64,000 bases of DNA from positions 62,001 to 126,000 of the forward strand of contig NZ_BAMW01000007.1 of NCBI RefSeq assembly GCF_000963945.1. The letters are read 5' to 3'. The position numbers and the translations under genes are program-made. Positions within the stretch are counted from its first letter, which is position 1; every line of letters begins with the position of its first letter. This document shows, piece by piece, positions 37,397 to 45,955 of the stretch. Source of the DNA: Acetobacter indonesiensis. Lineage in GTDB: Bacteria > Pseudomonadota > Alphaproteobacteria > Acetobacterales > Acetobacteraceae. The notes under the pieces are model-generated. The model was not told the origin of the DNA, searched no databases, and saw only the letters and a program-made list of their open reading frames with translations.

Positions 37397-38836
37397 TCAA
37401 TTTCTATTATAACTGTCTTCCAGCCTGATAATATCATCTTCGCCCAAATAGGCTCCTGACTGCACTTCAATCAATGTAAGCGGAATTTTCCCCGGATTTT
37501 CCAGACGATGGACACATCCCTGTGGTAAATAAATACTTTCATTTTCGCGCACCAGAAACTCATCTTCATCGCGCGTCACCATCGCCACACCACCCACAAC
37601 AACCCAATGTTCTGAACGATGAAAATGCTTTTGCAGTGACAACTTGCCACCGGGATTCACAACAATGCGCTTGACCTGAAAGCGATCATTACAGATCAGC
37701 CCCTCATAGAACCCCCATGGTCGATAGCAGCGCTGATGCACCGATGCTTCAGCCCGCCCCTCCCGCTTCAGACGGTCAACCAGTGTTTTTACGTCCTGAG
37801 CCCGGTTTTTGTGCGTCACCAACACAGCGTCGGATGTCACGACGACAACAACGTCATCCAAACCAGAAACGGCTGTCAGTATATTTTCAGAACGCACATA
37901 ACATCCATGCGCATCTTCTGTTAACACATCCCCAATCAGCACGTTGTTCTGCGCATCCTTGACGCTAATATCCCACAACGCATCCCAACTACCGACATCT
38001 GACCACCCAAGGTCAGCAGGAATAACAGCTGAAACGTCGGTTTTTTCAGCAATAGCGTAATCGATTGAAATATCTGGAACCTGCGCAAAAGCGTCTTTAT
38101 CAAGACGGATAAAGTCCAGATCCGTAGTGCGCTTCTCAAATGCGGCCTGAACATGCTCAAGCACCGCGGGGGCATGTTTTGCCATTTCAGCCAGCAGCAC
38201 ATCGGCACGAAACACAAACATGCCGGAGTTCCAGAAATAACCGCCGTCTTCCACAAAAGCCTGAGCAACGTCGGGCGCAGGTTTTTCCCGGAACGCGCGA
38301 ATAACATAAGCACCCTCCACCCCGGTAAGTGGTGCGCCTTTTTCAATATAACCATACCCCGTTTCTGGGCGGGTCGGGGTCATACCAAATGTGACAATAC
38401 GACCAAGGTCAGCAGTCTGAACGGCTTTTTCCATAACCTGCATCAAGGCAGTCTGATTCTTGATATCTGCGTCAGCAGGCATCATCCACAAAACGGCCTG
38501 CGGGTCTGACTGTGCCACCAGCAACGCAGCCGCGGTAATGGCGGGGGCAGAATTACGCCCCAGGGGTTCAAGAAGAATACTTGGTTTTTCCGTCATCACT
38601 TCCCGAAGTTGTTCGGCAATCAGAAAGCGGTGTTCTTCATTACAGACAATAACCGGGGCAGTAAAAGCCGCCGAGCAGCCGCGCAGCACAGTTTCTTGCA
38701 ACATGCTGCGTTCACTGACCAATGACCAAAGCTGCTTTGGGAAACTTGCACGAGACATGGGCCAGAGACGACTGCCCGTCCCGCCAGACAACACAACAGG
38801 AACAATCTTGCCCCCCTTTTTACTGTCATGTGCCAT
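37397..38836 (-). CDS. manC: Mannose-1-phosphate guanylyltransferase / mannose-6-phosphate isomerase
   Basis: A bifunctional enzyme of 479 residues. The N-terminal nucleotidyltransferase domain has PVVLSGGTGSRLWPMSRASFPKQ; the C-terminal cupin (from about residue 365) carries the isomerase, with PWGFYEGL and the metal-ligand region KHFHRSEHWVVVGG. It makes GDP-mannose for exopolysaccharide, LPS or glycoconjugates. The start at 38836 (MAHDSKKGGK) has GAGG eight bases upstream. It is the only sugar-nucleotide gene here; the GT2/GT39 pair about 3-5 kb away may use its product indirectly. Confidence 0.93.
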   Translation of the reverse strand: MAHDSKKGGKIVPVVLSGGTGSRLWPMSRASFPKQLWSLVSERSMLQETVLRGCSAAFTAPVIVCNEEHRFLIAEQLREVMTEKPSILLEPLGRNSAPAITAAALLVAQSDPQAVLWMMPADADIKNQTALMQVMEKAVQTADLGRIVTFGMTPTRPETGYGYIEKGAPLTGVEGAYVIRAFREKPAPDVAQAFVEDGGYFWNSGMFVFRADVLLAEMAKHAPAVLEHVQAAFEKRTTDLDFIRLDKDAFAQVPDISIDYAIAEKTDVSAVIPADLGWSDVGSWDALWDISVKDAQNNVLIGDVLTEDAHGCYVRSENILTAVSGLDDVVVVVTSDAVLVTHKNRAQDVKTLVDRLKREGRAEASVHQRCYRPWGFYEGLICNDRFQVKRIVVNPGGKLSLQKHFHRSEHWVVVGGVAMVTRDEDEFLVRENESIYLPQGCVHRLENPGKIPLTLIEVQSGAYLGEDDIIRLEDSYNRN

Positions 38837-39235
38837 TTCCACAGTCCTCATCTCTATTGAAAGACAAATATTCATGACCTGCTAGGCAATCTTGTGGCAG
38901 ATAGTCGGAAAGACTGCTGAAGGCGCATGATTTGGCTTAATAGCCTTGCCCGGAATGTCAATTATTGCCCCTACAAATACAATCGACATACAGGCCTAAG
39001 CCAACGATAGACTGGCATTTATCAACGGCCCGTCTGATCTGAAGCTATATATTCAGAAATGAGATTACAAAATGTTTATTTTACTTGAAGTTTTGGCCAA
39101 TGAACGCATAAATCTGTTCAAGACCATAAGAAATAGAACATTATTCAGTCGTGTTTGAATATTTTCTATTCACAAACAAGACCAGCGATAGTATGCGTTA
39201 CATCATTCAGCCGACAAAATAAAAATGGAAGCGTC
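38837..39235. other. AT-rich intergenic region upstream of mucR
   Basis: About 400 bases with no gene. It is markedly richer in A and T than its surroundings, with T/A runs near 39060-39170. Ros/MucR proteins bind AT-rich DNA and autoregulate, so operator sites are likely, but no exact motif can be fixed by eye. Confidence 0.5.
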
Positions 39236-39697
39236 ATGACTGAGAACCAGACTTACCCAATCATTCTTGACTTGGTTGCGGAAATTGTTTCTGCCCATGT
39301 CTCCAACAATCAGACCGATCCGGCTGCTATTCCGGGCCTGATCAAAGATGTTTATCAGGCGCTGAAAACGGCTGACCAGCCTGTGAACGAACCTGAAAAG
39401 CTTCAGCCCGCCGTTCCGGTCAAACGCTCTGTCTTCCCTGACTACATCATCTGTCTTGAAGATGGTAAAAAGCTGAAAATGCTTAAGCGCCACCTGCAAA
39501 GCGCTTATGGCATGACCCCTGAACAGTACCGTGAACGCTGGGGCCTGCCGACCGATTACCCCATGGTTGCCCCCAACTATGCTGAACGTCGTTCCACACT
39601 GGCACGCGAAATCGGTCTGGGCCGTAAAATTCACGCCACACCAGAAGGTGAAGAAACCACAGGCCGCGGCCGTCGCCCGAAAAAAGCTTCCGCTTAA
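39236..39697 (+). CDS. mucR: Ros/MucR family transcriptional regulator
   Basis: A 153-residue protein. The first ~70 residues are the oligomerisation part (YPIILDLVAEIVSAHVSNNQ); the C-terminal DNA-binding part is VFPDYIICLEDGKKLKMLKRHL...MTPEQYRERWGLPTDYPMVAPNYAERR. MucR proteins are H-NS-like silencers of exopolysaccharide, motility and stress genes in alphaproteobacteria. In the finger only Cys73 and His86 remain; Asp76 replaces the second Cys, and the final His position is Ala/Tyr. The ATG at 39236 has GGAAG upstream; longer starts lack support. Confidence 0.93.
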   Translation: MTENQTYPIILDLVAEIVSAHVSNNQTDPAAIPGLIKDVYQALKTADQPVNEPEKLQPAVPVKRSVFPDYIICLEDGKKLKMLKRHLQSAYGMTPEQYRERWGLPTDYPMVAPNYAERRSTLAREIGLGRKIHATPEGEETTGRGRRPKKASA

Positions 39698-39905
39698 GTA
39701 TCAAATCGTCTGTGGGCACTAAACTGGTTCATGCTCACAGACCGTTTGCATATTGACGAATGCCTCGACTGTAGTGAAATCTGGAATGCGTCAGCGGTGT
39801 TAAGTGCCGGTGGCGCATTTCGTGTTTTCAGGGCTTACGTTCCTGCCCGCGCTGCGCAGGATTTGGGGCCTTGTTTGTCAGATTGTATGTATCCGGAAGG
39901 TTAGC

Positions 39906-40196
39906 ATGACCAAGTCTGAGCTGATTGCCATTCTCATGAGGAAGCATCCGCATCTTCAACTCAAGGACATCAATCTGATCGTAAATACGGTTTTTGGCTC
40001 GATTTCCAAGAGTCTGGCAGACAATAACCGTGTTGAGCTGCGTGGTTTTGGTGCCTTCTCCATTAAGGAACGGGATCCGCGCGTGGGCCGTAACCCCAAG
40101 ACAGGCGAACAGGTTCAGGTTTCCAAGAAGTTCATACCGTTTTTCAAAACGGGCAAGGAACTGCATGCCCGAATTAATAAAGCCCGAGAACGCTAA
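39906..40196 (+). CDS. ihfB: Integration host factor subunit beta
   Basis: A 96-residue DNA-bending protein of the HU/IHF family: MTKSELIAILMRKHPHL, the beta-arm [22 protein letters not shown] and the IHF-type end FFKTGKELHARIN. With IhfA it forms the heterodimer that bends DNA for recombination, replication and sigma-54 promoters. The ATG at 39906 is preceded by GGAAGG at six-base spacing. The stop codon overlaps the stop codon of the convergent UdgX gene. Confidence 0.94.
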   Translation: MTKSELIAILMRKHPHLQLKDINLIVNTVFGSISKSLADNNRVELRGFGAFSIKERDPRVGRNPKTGEQVQVSKKFIPFFKTGKELHARINKARER

Positions 40197-41482
40197 AGCT
40201 CTGCCGGAAGGGCACTTTCATCCATAAAGCGTTTTGCCAACTGCAAATCTGCAACAAAACGCTGATACTCTCGCGCTTTGTCTTCTTCGTTTGGAAGACG
40301 CAGCAGATAGGACGGATGAACGGTCACAAGCCCCTGACTACCCCGATCAAGCGGTATTAATCTGGAACGCTCACGAGAAATTGTTACAGGTCGTCTCAGC
40401 AGGCTTTGTGCGGCTGTAACGCCCATCATGACAATCAAGACCGGCTTGATAAGCCGACGCTCTGCATCCAGCCACATACGACAGCTATCTATGTTTTCCT
40501 GTTCGGGCTTCTGATGCAGTCGGCGCGTACCCCGCCAGACAAACCGGAAATGTTTGACGGCATTTGTGACATAAACGTCAGGACGCTCAATGCCAGCTTC
40601 CTGCAACGCACGGTCAAGCACCTGCCCCGCTGGCCCCACAAAAGGATGCCCGCCAAGGTCTTCCTTGTCCCCGGGTTGCTCGCCCACCAACATAATCCGT
40701 GCGCTAACCGGCCCTTCACCAAACACTGTGCGGTTTGCTGGTTGCCAGAGTGCACACGCATGGCAATTCATTGCTTCAGCCCCGAGAACGTCTAGCGTCG
40801 GAGCCTCAGCAACATCGTGATGGCTGGGGGGAATGACACTGTTCGGGTACCCAGACCAGACACCCTGCCCGTCTGGTTGCCAAAGAGACGGCTGGTGCTC
40901 TGTTGCTGTCCCCGTACCAGGGCCAAACAGAATGTGTCGTTCATTCCACTGCATGCGTCGATACGGTGTTTCGACAGACCACGCTTCAGCCACCCGCGCA
41001 CAGCAATATGTCGCATTTGCCTCGACCACATAGTGTGCAGGATGATCAGTCCACACCCCGTTGCCACCATTGCGGAAAAATGCGGCGAACTCTGTTCTGA
41101 AACGCAGTGTTTCTGCTTTAACGGCATCAGCCAACGCTTCAACCTGCATAAGGTCAGCATCGTCCGGCTGGGTGGTTATATCCAGCCCCTCATGCACGAT
41201 ACGAAAAATCAGCCGATACAGCAGAGAAAATCGCTGTGGGTCAGAAGCCTGAAACGCAAAAAGTAAGAGCTCAACCACCCGACGCGAAAGTCGCAGGGGT
41301 TCTTCTTGTGCCGTTGTATCTGCCCGCCCACCCAACGCTATGGGGTGAGTCTGAAACAGAGCACTCTCAGGAAGAACGCTCCAAACCAGACGGTCGGGCT
41401 CAGTCCCGGCAAAAACATGGTGGCGCAATTCTCGCCGCCATGTTGCCATATCAACCTGATGCGCCAGAAGAATATCAGTCAC
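40193..41482 (-). CDS. DUF4130-UdgX fusion: uracil-DNA-binding protein
   Basis: 429 residues. The N-terminal ~200 residues match the DUF4130 domain (putative DNA-metabolism, usually paired with a radical-SAM protein). The C-terminal ~190 residues are a UdgX-type family of uracil-DNA glycosylases: CHACALWQPANRTVFGEGP, GEQPGDKEDLGGHPFVGPAGQVLDRAL, YVTNAVKHFRFVWRGTRRLHQKP and VTVHPSYLLR. UdgX proteins bind uracil in DNA covalently through a histidine in the (K/R)RRIH-like loop; here the loop reads GTRRLH, so the histidine is kept. GTG start at 41482. The radical-SAM partner is not in the window. It converges on ihfB and follows murJ. Confidence 0.87.
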   Translation of the reverse strand: MTDILLAHQVDMATWRRELRHHVFAGTEPDRLVWSVLPESALFQTHPIALGGRADTTAQEEPLRLSRRVVELLLFAFQASDPQRFSLLYRLIFRIVHEGLDITTQPDDADLMQVEALADAVKAETLRFRTEFAAFFRNGGNGVWTDHPAHYVVEANATYCCARVAEAWSVETPYRRMQWNERHILFGPGTGTATEHQPSLWQPDGQGVWSGYPNSVIPPSHHDVAEAPTLDVLGAEAMNCHACALWQPANRTVFGEGPVSARIMLVGEQPGDKEDLGGHPFVGPAGQVLDRALQEAGIERPDVYVTNAVKHFRFVWRGTRRLHQKPEQENIDSCRMWLDAERRLIKPVLIVMMGVTAAQSLLRRPVTISRERSRLIPLDRGSQGLVTVHPSYLLRLPNEEDKAREYQRFVADLQLAKRFMDESALPAEL

Positions 41483-41516
41483 AGTCTATTATCCTTCAGA
41501 CCGGCATAATTCAGTC

Positions 41517-43061
41517 TTATCGTTTGCTGACCCGACGCCGGATACGGGCCAGGACGGATGCCAGATCAATAACCCCCAGCACATGCAGAATGACGCCATA
41601 CAGTAAGGCCCCGAACACAATCATGCTGCCCAGCCAGAGCATGCGCAGCAATAGACTGGCAGGGAAACCGACAAGACGCTCTACCCCGAACAAACCAACC
41701 GCCATGATCAAAGCTGCGGCAACAGTCAAAACAATACGACGCGTTGTTGTAGAGGCCAGTTGCAAGGCGCTCCGTTGACGCAGAATAACGGCAAGACAGG
41801 CAACGTTCACAAAGGCTGCAATACTACTGGCCAAAGGCGGCCCTACATACAGAAGCGGCTTCATGAACAGCAGGTTCAAAACAAAATTAAACACCAATAT
41901 GCCAATGCCAATATAAACGGGCGTCCGCGTGTCTCCTCGTGCAAAAAATGCTGGCGACAAAACCTTCACCATCACGAAAGCAGGCAACCCGATCGCATAA
42001 GCGCGCAATGCTTTTGCTGAAAGCAGCGCATCATGCTCGGTAAAGGATCCGTGCCCAAACAAGACAATCATGATGGGCCCCGCCAGCACCAGAATACCAG
42101 CAACGGCAGGCAGCGTTAGCAACAGCACATATTCAATGGACCGATTTTGCGCGCTATGGGCCGCATCTTCCTCACCCGCAGCCAGATGGCGGGTCAGAAC
42201 CGGTAGCAACGTCGTGCCCGCTGCAGCGCCCAAAACGCCTAATGGCAACTGATTGATCCGATCAGCAAAATACATCAGAGAAACACTGCCGGACGGCAAC
42301 AATGTTGCAATAATGGTATCTATTGTCAGATTGATCTGGCCAACCCCGCTCCCCACCAATCCCGGCACCATCCGGCGTACCAGTAAGCGGATGCGCGGTG
42401 TAAGCTGCGGCCAAAGCGGCATCAGACCAAAACCCGCCCGCTGGCATGACCACAGCAGCAGCCCCAGTTGCACAACGCCCGATGCCGTTACACCCCAAGC
42501 GGCCGCATACGCCACATTCGGCATGAACGGAGACGCAAACAGGATGGCGGCAATACCAACCACATTAAACGCCAGATAGGCAGCGGCAGCCATGCTGAAG
42601 CGATGAAGGCCATTCAACACACCCGCTACCAAGGCCGCAGCGCAGATCAATACCAGATAGGGAAAGGTTATGCGGCTGAGGCTGACACCAAGCGCGTAGC
42701 GTTCCCCCGTTTGCAAAAACCCCGGTGCAATGACGCGCAGCACCTGCGGCATAAAGATTTCGCCCAGCACGCATAGAAACGTCAGCCACACCAGCATCAC
42801 GCCGAGTGCCCGCCGAGCAAATGAGCGTGCTTCATCTTCCCCTTCCTTTGTCAGAATGGAGGAGAAAAGCGGCACGAAGGCTGCATTAAACGCACCTTCA
42901 CCAAACAGTCGGCGGAACATATTCGGCAGACGAAAGGCCACCTGGTAGGCATCCTGCATAATGCCTGCCCCCATAAAAGCAGCCAGAAGCTGGTCACGCA
43001 CCAAGCCAAGAATGCGGCTGAGCATGGTCCAGCCGCCAACTGTAAGAAAATGTCTGAACAT
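41517..43061 (-). CDS. murJ: Lipid II flippase MurJ
   Basis: 514 residues, 14-helix MviN/MATE-type flippase that moves lipid II to the periplasm for peptidoglycan synthesis. The N-terminus FLTVGGWTMLSRILGLVRDQLLAAFMGAG, the RLPNMFRRLFGEGAFNAAFVPLF loop and the VKVLSPAFFARGDTRTPVYIG region are diagnostic. E. coli MurJ is 511 residues. The downstream UdgX gene starts 34 bp after its stop on the same strand. Confidence 0.96.
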   Translation of the reverse strand: MFRHFLTVGGWTMLSRILGLVRDQLLAAFMGAGIMQDAYQVAFRLPNMFRRLFGEGAFNAAFVPLFSSILTKEGEDEARSFARRALGVMLVWLTFLCVLGEIFMPQVLRVIAPGFLQTGERYALGVSLSRITFPYLVLICAAALVAGVLNGLHRFSMAAAAYLAFNVVGIAAILFASPFMPNVAYAAAWGVTASGVVQLGLLLWSCQRAGFGLMPLWPQLTPRIRLLVRRMVPGLVGSGVGQINLTIDTIIATLLPSGSVSLMYFADRINQLPLGVLGAAAGTTLLPVLTRHLAAGEEDAAHSAQNRSIEYVLLLTLPAVAGILVLAGPIMIVLFGHGSFTEHDALLSAKALRAYAIGLPAFVMVKVLSPAFFARGDTRTPVYIGIGILVFNFVLNLLFMKPLLYVGPPLASSIAAFVNVACLAVILRQRSALQLASTTTRRIVLTVAAALIMAVGLFGVERLVGFPASLLLRMLWLGSMIVFGALLYGVILHVLGVIDLASVLARIRRRVSKR

Positions 43062-43272
43062 GATTGCCGCTTATAAGAGGAGCCCGTTGCCGAGAGATAG
43101 AGTCCTTATTACCGAAAAGCCAAAATATTCAGCAGGGGCAGCAAACAAAAAGCGGTAATTATGCTACCCAGAGGCAAGTGCATGCCCATATTATAAAACA
43201 ACACAGCCGCCTGACTGACAAAAAATGGCGGGAAATAGGGTTTTTTCAGGCGGAAGAGGAGACTTGCCCATA

Positions 43273-44406
43273 ATGCCAGACCATCACGACCAGCCCGTTC
43301 TTTCCGGGCCTCCGCGCTGCGTTCTTGTGAAACCGAGCCACCGGTCTCGGCGGGGGCAGGAAATTGCGCGGGCTGTTCTGGCATTTTTTATTCTGGCAAT
43401 GGCCTTCTATACCATCCACGGCTTCCTGCCCGCTTTGGTTTGGGGCTGCGTTTTTGCGGTAGCGACATGGCCACTTTACACCCGCGCCCGCGCTGCGTGG
43501 CCCAAGGCAGCTAACGGCCTGCTTCTGCCGTTTCTGTTTACCGCCGCTATGGCGCTTATTTTTGTTATCCCCATGATGCTGATTACGCTTGAGGCTGTTG
43601 GTGAGGCCCAAAGCGCCCTCAGTTGGCTGGAAAAAGCGCGTCAGTCTGGCGTGCCGGTCCCAGAAGCCGTGTCGCACCTTCCCTTTGGCAGTCAGGCCCT
43701 TACCAACTGGTGGCAAGCGCATCTAGCCAATCCGCAAGATGTTTCCGGGCTGACCGGCGCGCTCGATAGCCGCGGTATGGCGTTGACCAAAGCAGTCGGA
43801 GCGCAGATCGCGCATCGCGGCACACTCTTCTGCTTTTCCATTGTGACACTGTTTTTTCTCTACAAAGACGGGGTTTCCGTTATTCGCCAGTGCCGCGTTG
43901 CGTCACGCCGCGCCTTTGGCAAACGGGGAGAAACAATCGCCCGTCAGATTGTAGCCTCCATCCACGGCACTGTTCAGGGGCTTGTTCTGGTCGGCATGGC
44001 AGAAGGTGTGCTGATGGGCATTGTCTATTTCCTAAGCGGTGCCCCCCACCCTGCCCTGTTTGGCGTCATGACAGCTGTGGCAGCGATGATCCCCTTCTGC
44101 GCCATGATTGCGATTGGCTTGGTCTCGCTGCTTATTCTGGCACAGGGCGCATCAGTCGCGGGGATTGTAACCTTCTGCATTGGGGCTGTGGTTATTTTTG
44201 TTGCGGACCATTTTGTGCGCCCCGTTCTGATTGGTGGCAGTACAAAGCTTCCGTTCCTATGGGTGCTTCTGGGTATTTTGGGCGGAGCCGAAACGTGGGG
44301 CCTACTCGGCCTGTTTGTTGGGCCAGCGGTCATGGCAGCTCTTGATCTGCTCTGGCGGCGCTGGACGGTCAGCAGTGCGCGCTCGCAAAATACTGTGCAA
44401 TCCTGA
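43273..44406 (+). CDS. AI-2E family (PerM/TqsA-like) transporter
   Basis: A 377-residue polytopic protein with eight predicted helices: an N-terminal basic region, paired helices (ARAVLAFFILAMAFYTIHGFLPALVWG), a soluble middle insert, and the family-typical C-terminal block (VQGLVLVGMAEGVLMGIVYFLSG, ADHFVRPVLIGG, LPFLWVLLGILGGAETWGLLGLFVGPAVMA). Members export AI-2, quorum signals or other small molecules, or act as Na+/H+ antiporters. The ATG at 43273 is preferred; an in-frame ATG lies at 43225. It diverges from murJ. Confidence 0.88.
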   Translation: MPDHHDQPVLSGPPRCVLVKPSHRSRRGQEIARAVLAFFILAMAFYTIHGFLPALVWGCVFAVATWPLYTRARAAWPKAANGLLLPFLFTAAMALIFVIPMMLITLEAVGEAQSALSWLEKARQSGVPVPEAVSHLPFGSQALTNWWQAHLANPQDVSGLTGALDSRGMALTKAVGAQIAHRGTLFCFSIVTLFFLYKDGVSVIRQCRVASRRAFGKRGETIARQIVASIHGTVQGLVLVGMAEGVLMGIVYFLSGAPHPALFGVMTAVAAMIPFCAMIAIGLVSLLILAQGASVAGIVTFCIGAVVIFVADHFVRPVLIGGSTKLPFLWVLLGILGGAETWGLLGLFVGPAVMAALDLLWRRWTVSSARSQNTVQS

Positions 44407-44478
44407 TAGCAAAAAGGGTGTTCAGTTTTTGAACACCCGCACAGCAACTTAGTTTTTTGGAAACCAAGAAACGAGATA

Positions 44479-44552
44479 TCGGGCAGGCGGGATTCGAACC
44501 CACGACCCCCAGTCCCCCAGACTGATGCGCTACCAGACTGCGCTACTGCCCG
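44479..44552 (-). tRNA. tRNA-Pro (anticodon GGG)
   Basis: A cloverleaf reads 5'-3' on the minus strand: acceptor CGGGCAG/CTGCCCG, D-stem GCGC, anticodon stem TCAGT/ACTGG with loop CTGGGGG (anticodon GGG), T-arm GTGGG TTCGAAT CCCGC, discriminator A. The 3' CCA is not encoded. It lies past the merR stop, downstream of the ihfA-merR block. Confidence 0.96.
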
Positions 44553-44614
44553 TTTGCTTGGTGAGAGGTCTTTAGCAGTCTGATGCTAGCCGCACAAGCC
44601 GTCTGATCTGTTTT

Positions 44615-45568
44615 TTATGCAGAAAGACGACTGCGTAGGGCTTCCAGTTCCAGCAGGATGTCTGACAGATCATTGCGTAGTCGCGTGTTCTGCTTTTCCA
44701 GCCAGACAATATTCTGCGTCGCAGCATTATCTGCCTGCCCAACAACAGCAGAACGTTCAGGATCAGCTACATCGTGAGCTTGGACAGTTTCTACGAGCTC
44801 TTCTTCAATCGGCACACTCGCAAAAGCCGCAATCACATCTTCCTCAGTCACGGAAGCATCGACATTTTCTTCGTCCTGACCGGACTGTTCTGATGCTAAG
44901 GCAACAGAGACTTCGGGGGCGACGTCATCCGTTGCCGGGAGGGCTTCCTCAACGGACAAGAGTGTTATCGGTTCTTCAGCAACAACAACTGCAATGACTT
45001 CTGTTGACTGAACCTCGGTTCCTTCGAGACCTTCCTCTGCCCCACGAACAGTAATTTCGTGATTATTGTCTTGGTCAGCAGATTCTACAGAAGCCTGTTC
45101 CGACTCTTCGTCAACGTGAATTTGCTCGCCTTCTGCTGCCGCCTCATCCGAAGATGTCAGCACATCGTCAGGCTGTGCTACTGGGAGAGAAGATGTTTCG
45201 TTTCCGTCTGGCTCAACAGATGGGACCGTTTTTGAGGTTGCTTCTGATGCAGCGTAGCCACCTTCACGCAGCAGGCGCTGCACACCTTTTACCGTATAGC
45301 CTTTAGTGTAGAGCAAATCGGCAATATAACGCAGCAGATCAATATCAGATGGACGGTAGTAGCGTCGGCCACCACCACGCTTCAGCGGGCGAACCTGTTC
45401 AAACCGCGTTTCCCAGAACCGGAGCACATGCTGGGGCACATGCAGTTCATCTGCCACTTCGCTAATTGTACGAAACGCGAGAGGCCCTTTTTCTGAGCGG
45501 GAAGTTCCCTCTTCTTCGATAGCGTTCAGAATCTGGTCTTCCATGGACGGAGAAGTCTCTTCAGTCAT
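44615..45568 (-). CDS. MerR-family regulator with a long acidic C-terminus
   Basis: 317 residues. The N-terminal winged helix (about 30-100) is MerR type: [56 protein letters not shown]. The remaining ~200 residues are low in complexity and very rich in Glu, Asp, Val and Ser, ending with a leucine-rich coiled-coil-like segment ([18 protein letters not shown]). The same merR follows ihfA in many alphaproteobacteria. Start at 45568, overlapping the ihfA stop by 8 bp. The target is unknown. Confidence 0.88.
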   Translation of the reverse strand: MTEETSPSMEDQILNAIEEEGTSRSEKGPLAFRTISEVADELHVPQHVLRFWETRFEQVRPLKRGGGRRYYRPSDIDLLRYIADLLYTKGYTVKGVQRLLREGGYAASEATSKTVPSVEPDGNETSSLPVAQPDDVLTSSDEAAAEGEQIHVDEESEQASVESADQDNNHEITVRGAEEGLEGTEVQSTEVIAVVVAEEPITLLSVEEALPATDDVAPEVSVALASEQSGQDEENVDASVTEEDVIAAFASVPIEEELVETVQAHDVADPERSAVVGQADNAATQNIVWLEKQNTRLRNDLSDILLELEALRSRLSA

Positions 45569-45881
45569 TATCGTCGTCCACATCCAGATCGAGAGATTCG
45601 TGATTCACTTCTGCCCGCAGAAGCTGGCTGGGCCTGAACACCAGAACGGAGCGCGGAAGAATGGGTACTTCCTCCCCTGTTTTTGGGTTACGACCGCTGC
45701 GTTGACCCTTCTGTCTGACAGAAAAGGTGCCAAAGCCGCTAATTTTGACGCTTTCGCCTTGCTCAAGCGCCGCCATTACCGTTTCCAGAATGTCTTCCAG
45801 AAGAACAGCGGATTCTTTCCGGGATAGCCCAACCTGCTGATAGATTTGTTCTACCAGGGATGCACGCGTGACAGTTTCCAT
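45561..45881 (-). CDS. ihfA: Integration host factor subunit alpha
   Basis: 106 residues: [32 protein letters not shown], the beta-arm region [27 protein letters not shown] and LVFRPSQLL. The C-terminus has a short acidic tail (DLDVDDDND). With IhfB it bends DNA. It lies between fabH and the MerR gene, the conserved order in alphaproteobacteria, and is coupled to merR by an 8-bp overlap. Confidence 0.95.
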   Translation of the reverse strand: METVTRASLVEQIYQQVGLSRKESAVLLEDILETVMAALEQGESVKISGFGTFSVRQKGQRSGRNPKTGEEVPILPRSVLVFRPSQLLRAEVNHESLDLDVDDDND

Positions 45882-45955
45882 GAAAGAGAAGGTAACATGT
45901 TGGCGGGCCTCGTCAATTCAAACTGAACGACACCACCCACCTTCCCGATCAAAAA

